This document shows, one piece after another, positions 5,875 through 6,325 of a stretch of DNA of 6,325 nt. Origin of the DNA: Bacteroidota bacterium (GTDB lineage Bacteria; Bacteroidota; Ignavibacteria; SZUA-365); assembly GCA_018224415.1 (NCBI GenBank), contig JAGTUZ010000225.1:1-6325 (forward strand), read 5' to 3'. The first letter of the stretch is position 1; each line of letters begins with the position of its first letter. The notes beneath the pieces are model-generated. The model was not told where the DNA came from. It saw only the letters and a program-made list of their open reading frames with translations, and ran no database searches. Position numbers and translations under genes: made by a program.

Positions 5875-5908
5875 GGGACAAACTTCCGCGCTGGGGCGCG
5901 GGGGTCCC
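5875..5908 (-). terminator. Nested hairpin between metH-like and FAH genes
   Basis: The inner stem CCGCGC-TGGG-GCGCGG (5886-5901) is perfect over six pairs, and an outer pair GGGAC (5875-5879) / GTCCC (5904-5908) encloses it across an asymmetric internal loop. It begins about 30 bases past the metH-like stop on the minus strand. A U tract is absent after the outer stem; TTT lies inside the internal loop. It could slow or stop transcription out of metH. The rest of the gap, next to the stop, is a purine-rich stretch (GAGAGAGGAAGG) with no visible gene. Confidence 0.4.
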
Positions 5909-5936
5909 TTCTGCCTTCTGCTATTGCCTTCCTCTC

Positions 5937-6325
5937 TCATGCGGCTTCGAAGCGGCGGCGGTCGAGGATGAGGTCCATTGCAATCTCGCGGCCGCGCTCG
6001 TCGATGCGGTACAGCGGCATGATCTTGCTGGCATGGACGATGGCCATGTCCAGCCCCGCCTCGCAGGCGTAATGCAGGAAGACGGAGTTGAGAACGTGCC
6101 GGGCCTGGGGATTGAGTCCAAACGACACGTTGGACACGCCGAGGCTGGTGAAGCAGCGCGGCCAGGTTTGTTTGATCAGGCGGATGGCCTCGACGGTTTC
6201 GACGGCCGAGCGGCGGAACTCATCGTCGCCGCTGCCGAGCGTGAAGGTCAGGGTGTCGAAGATCAGGTCTTCGTCGCGCAGGCCGAAGCGTCCGACGGCG
6301 ATGTCACGGATGCGCGCGGCGATCT
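5937..6325 (-). CDS. metH: Methionine synthase-like protein, pterin-binding domain, N-terminal part beyond window
   Basis: The last 128 codons of a gene that enters from the right edge. The visible part is the second half of the methyltetrahydrofolate (pterin)-binding TIM barrel of B12-dependent methionine synthase: DLIFDTLTFTLGSGDDEFRR (19-38), IKQTWP, GVSNVSFGLNP (62-72), LNSVFLH (78-84), CEAGLDMAIVHASKI (87-101) and MDLILDRRR (116-124). The enzyme moves methyl groups from methyltetrahydrofolate through cobalamin to homocysteine in the cytoplasm. Actinobacterial-type relatives continue past this DRRR into a linker, a cap and the cobalamin-binding domain; here a TGA follows four residues later (FEAA). 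The other two frames beyond the stop show nothing like that region, so a single frameshift does not explain it. Either the cobalamin module is encoded elsewhere, or this is a truncated or different methyltransferase. A GTG at 6137 lies inside the barrel and is not the start. Confidence 0.88.
   Translation of the reverse strand, partial: IAARIRDIAVGRFGLRDEDLIFDTLTFTLGSGDDEFRRSAVETVEAIRLIKQTWPRCFTSLGVSNVSFGLNPQARHVLNSVFLHYACEAGLDMAIVHASKIMPLYRIDERGREIAMDLILDRRRFEAA

Noticed and set aside
5817..5939. Frameshift that would restore the missing cobalamin-binding region of the metH-like gene
   Set aside because: All three minus-strand frames after the TGA were read and none resembles the linker, cap or B12-binding domain.
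5937..6137. A complete 66-residue gene starting at GTG 6137
   Set aside because: The same frame continues without a stop to the window edge and encodes the upstream part of the pterin-binding barrel, so the GTG is an internal Val codon.

Overview
The window is about 60% G+C and densely packed. It holds one gene fragment on the plus strand at the left edge and six genes on the minus strand filling the rest. No RNA gene, insertion sequence, phage gene or CRISPR array was found, and no stretch longer than 300 bases lacks a gene. The protein types (OmpA-C envelope protein, a flavin reductase-like protein of a type common in Bacteroidota, an FAA hydrolase carrying the NDWSAR motif, and a possible TAnnTTTG promoter element) suggest a GC-rich Gram-negative bacterium, perhaps of the Bacteroidota/Chlorobiota (FCB) group. 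That placement is an inference; nothing in the window fixes the taxon.

Layout, left to right: the 3' part of an OmpA-family protein (1-663, plus) converges with btpA (671-1471, minus), with seven bases between the stops. Continuing on the minus strand are lpd for dihydrolipoamide dehydrogenase (1507-2904), a DinB-family four-helix protein (3023-3568), a flavin reductase-like split-barrel protein (3642-4643), a fumarylacetoacetate hydrolase family protein (4815-5816), and the last 128 codons of a metH-like gene (5937-6325) that enters from the right edge. Minus-strand transcription runs metH -> FAH -> flavin reductase -> dinB -> lpd -> btpA. Gaps of 35-170 bp with small hairpins between most genes suggest several short transcription units rather than one tight operon; lpd-btpA (35 bp) is the closest pair.

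Functionally this is mostly central or housekeeping metabolism: methionine/folate C1 chemistry, the E3 component of 2-oxoacid dehydrogenases, a possible aromatic or diketo-acid hydrolase with a flavin reductase-like partner, and an envelope-anchoring protein. I see no convincing new multi-gene system. The points most worth a second look are: (1) four imperfect 21-bp tandem repeats that overlap the stop codon of the FAH gene and keep an open heptapeptide frame; (2) a methionine synthase frame that stops directly after its pterin-binding domain, where relatives continue into the cobalamin-binding region; (3) a BtpA-family TIM-barrel protein beside lpd, with a possible Shine-Dalgarno-masking hairpin between the two.
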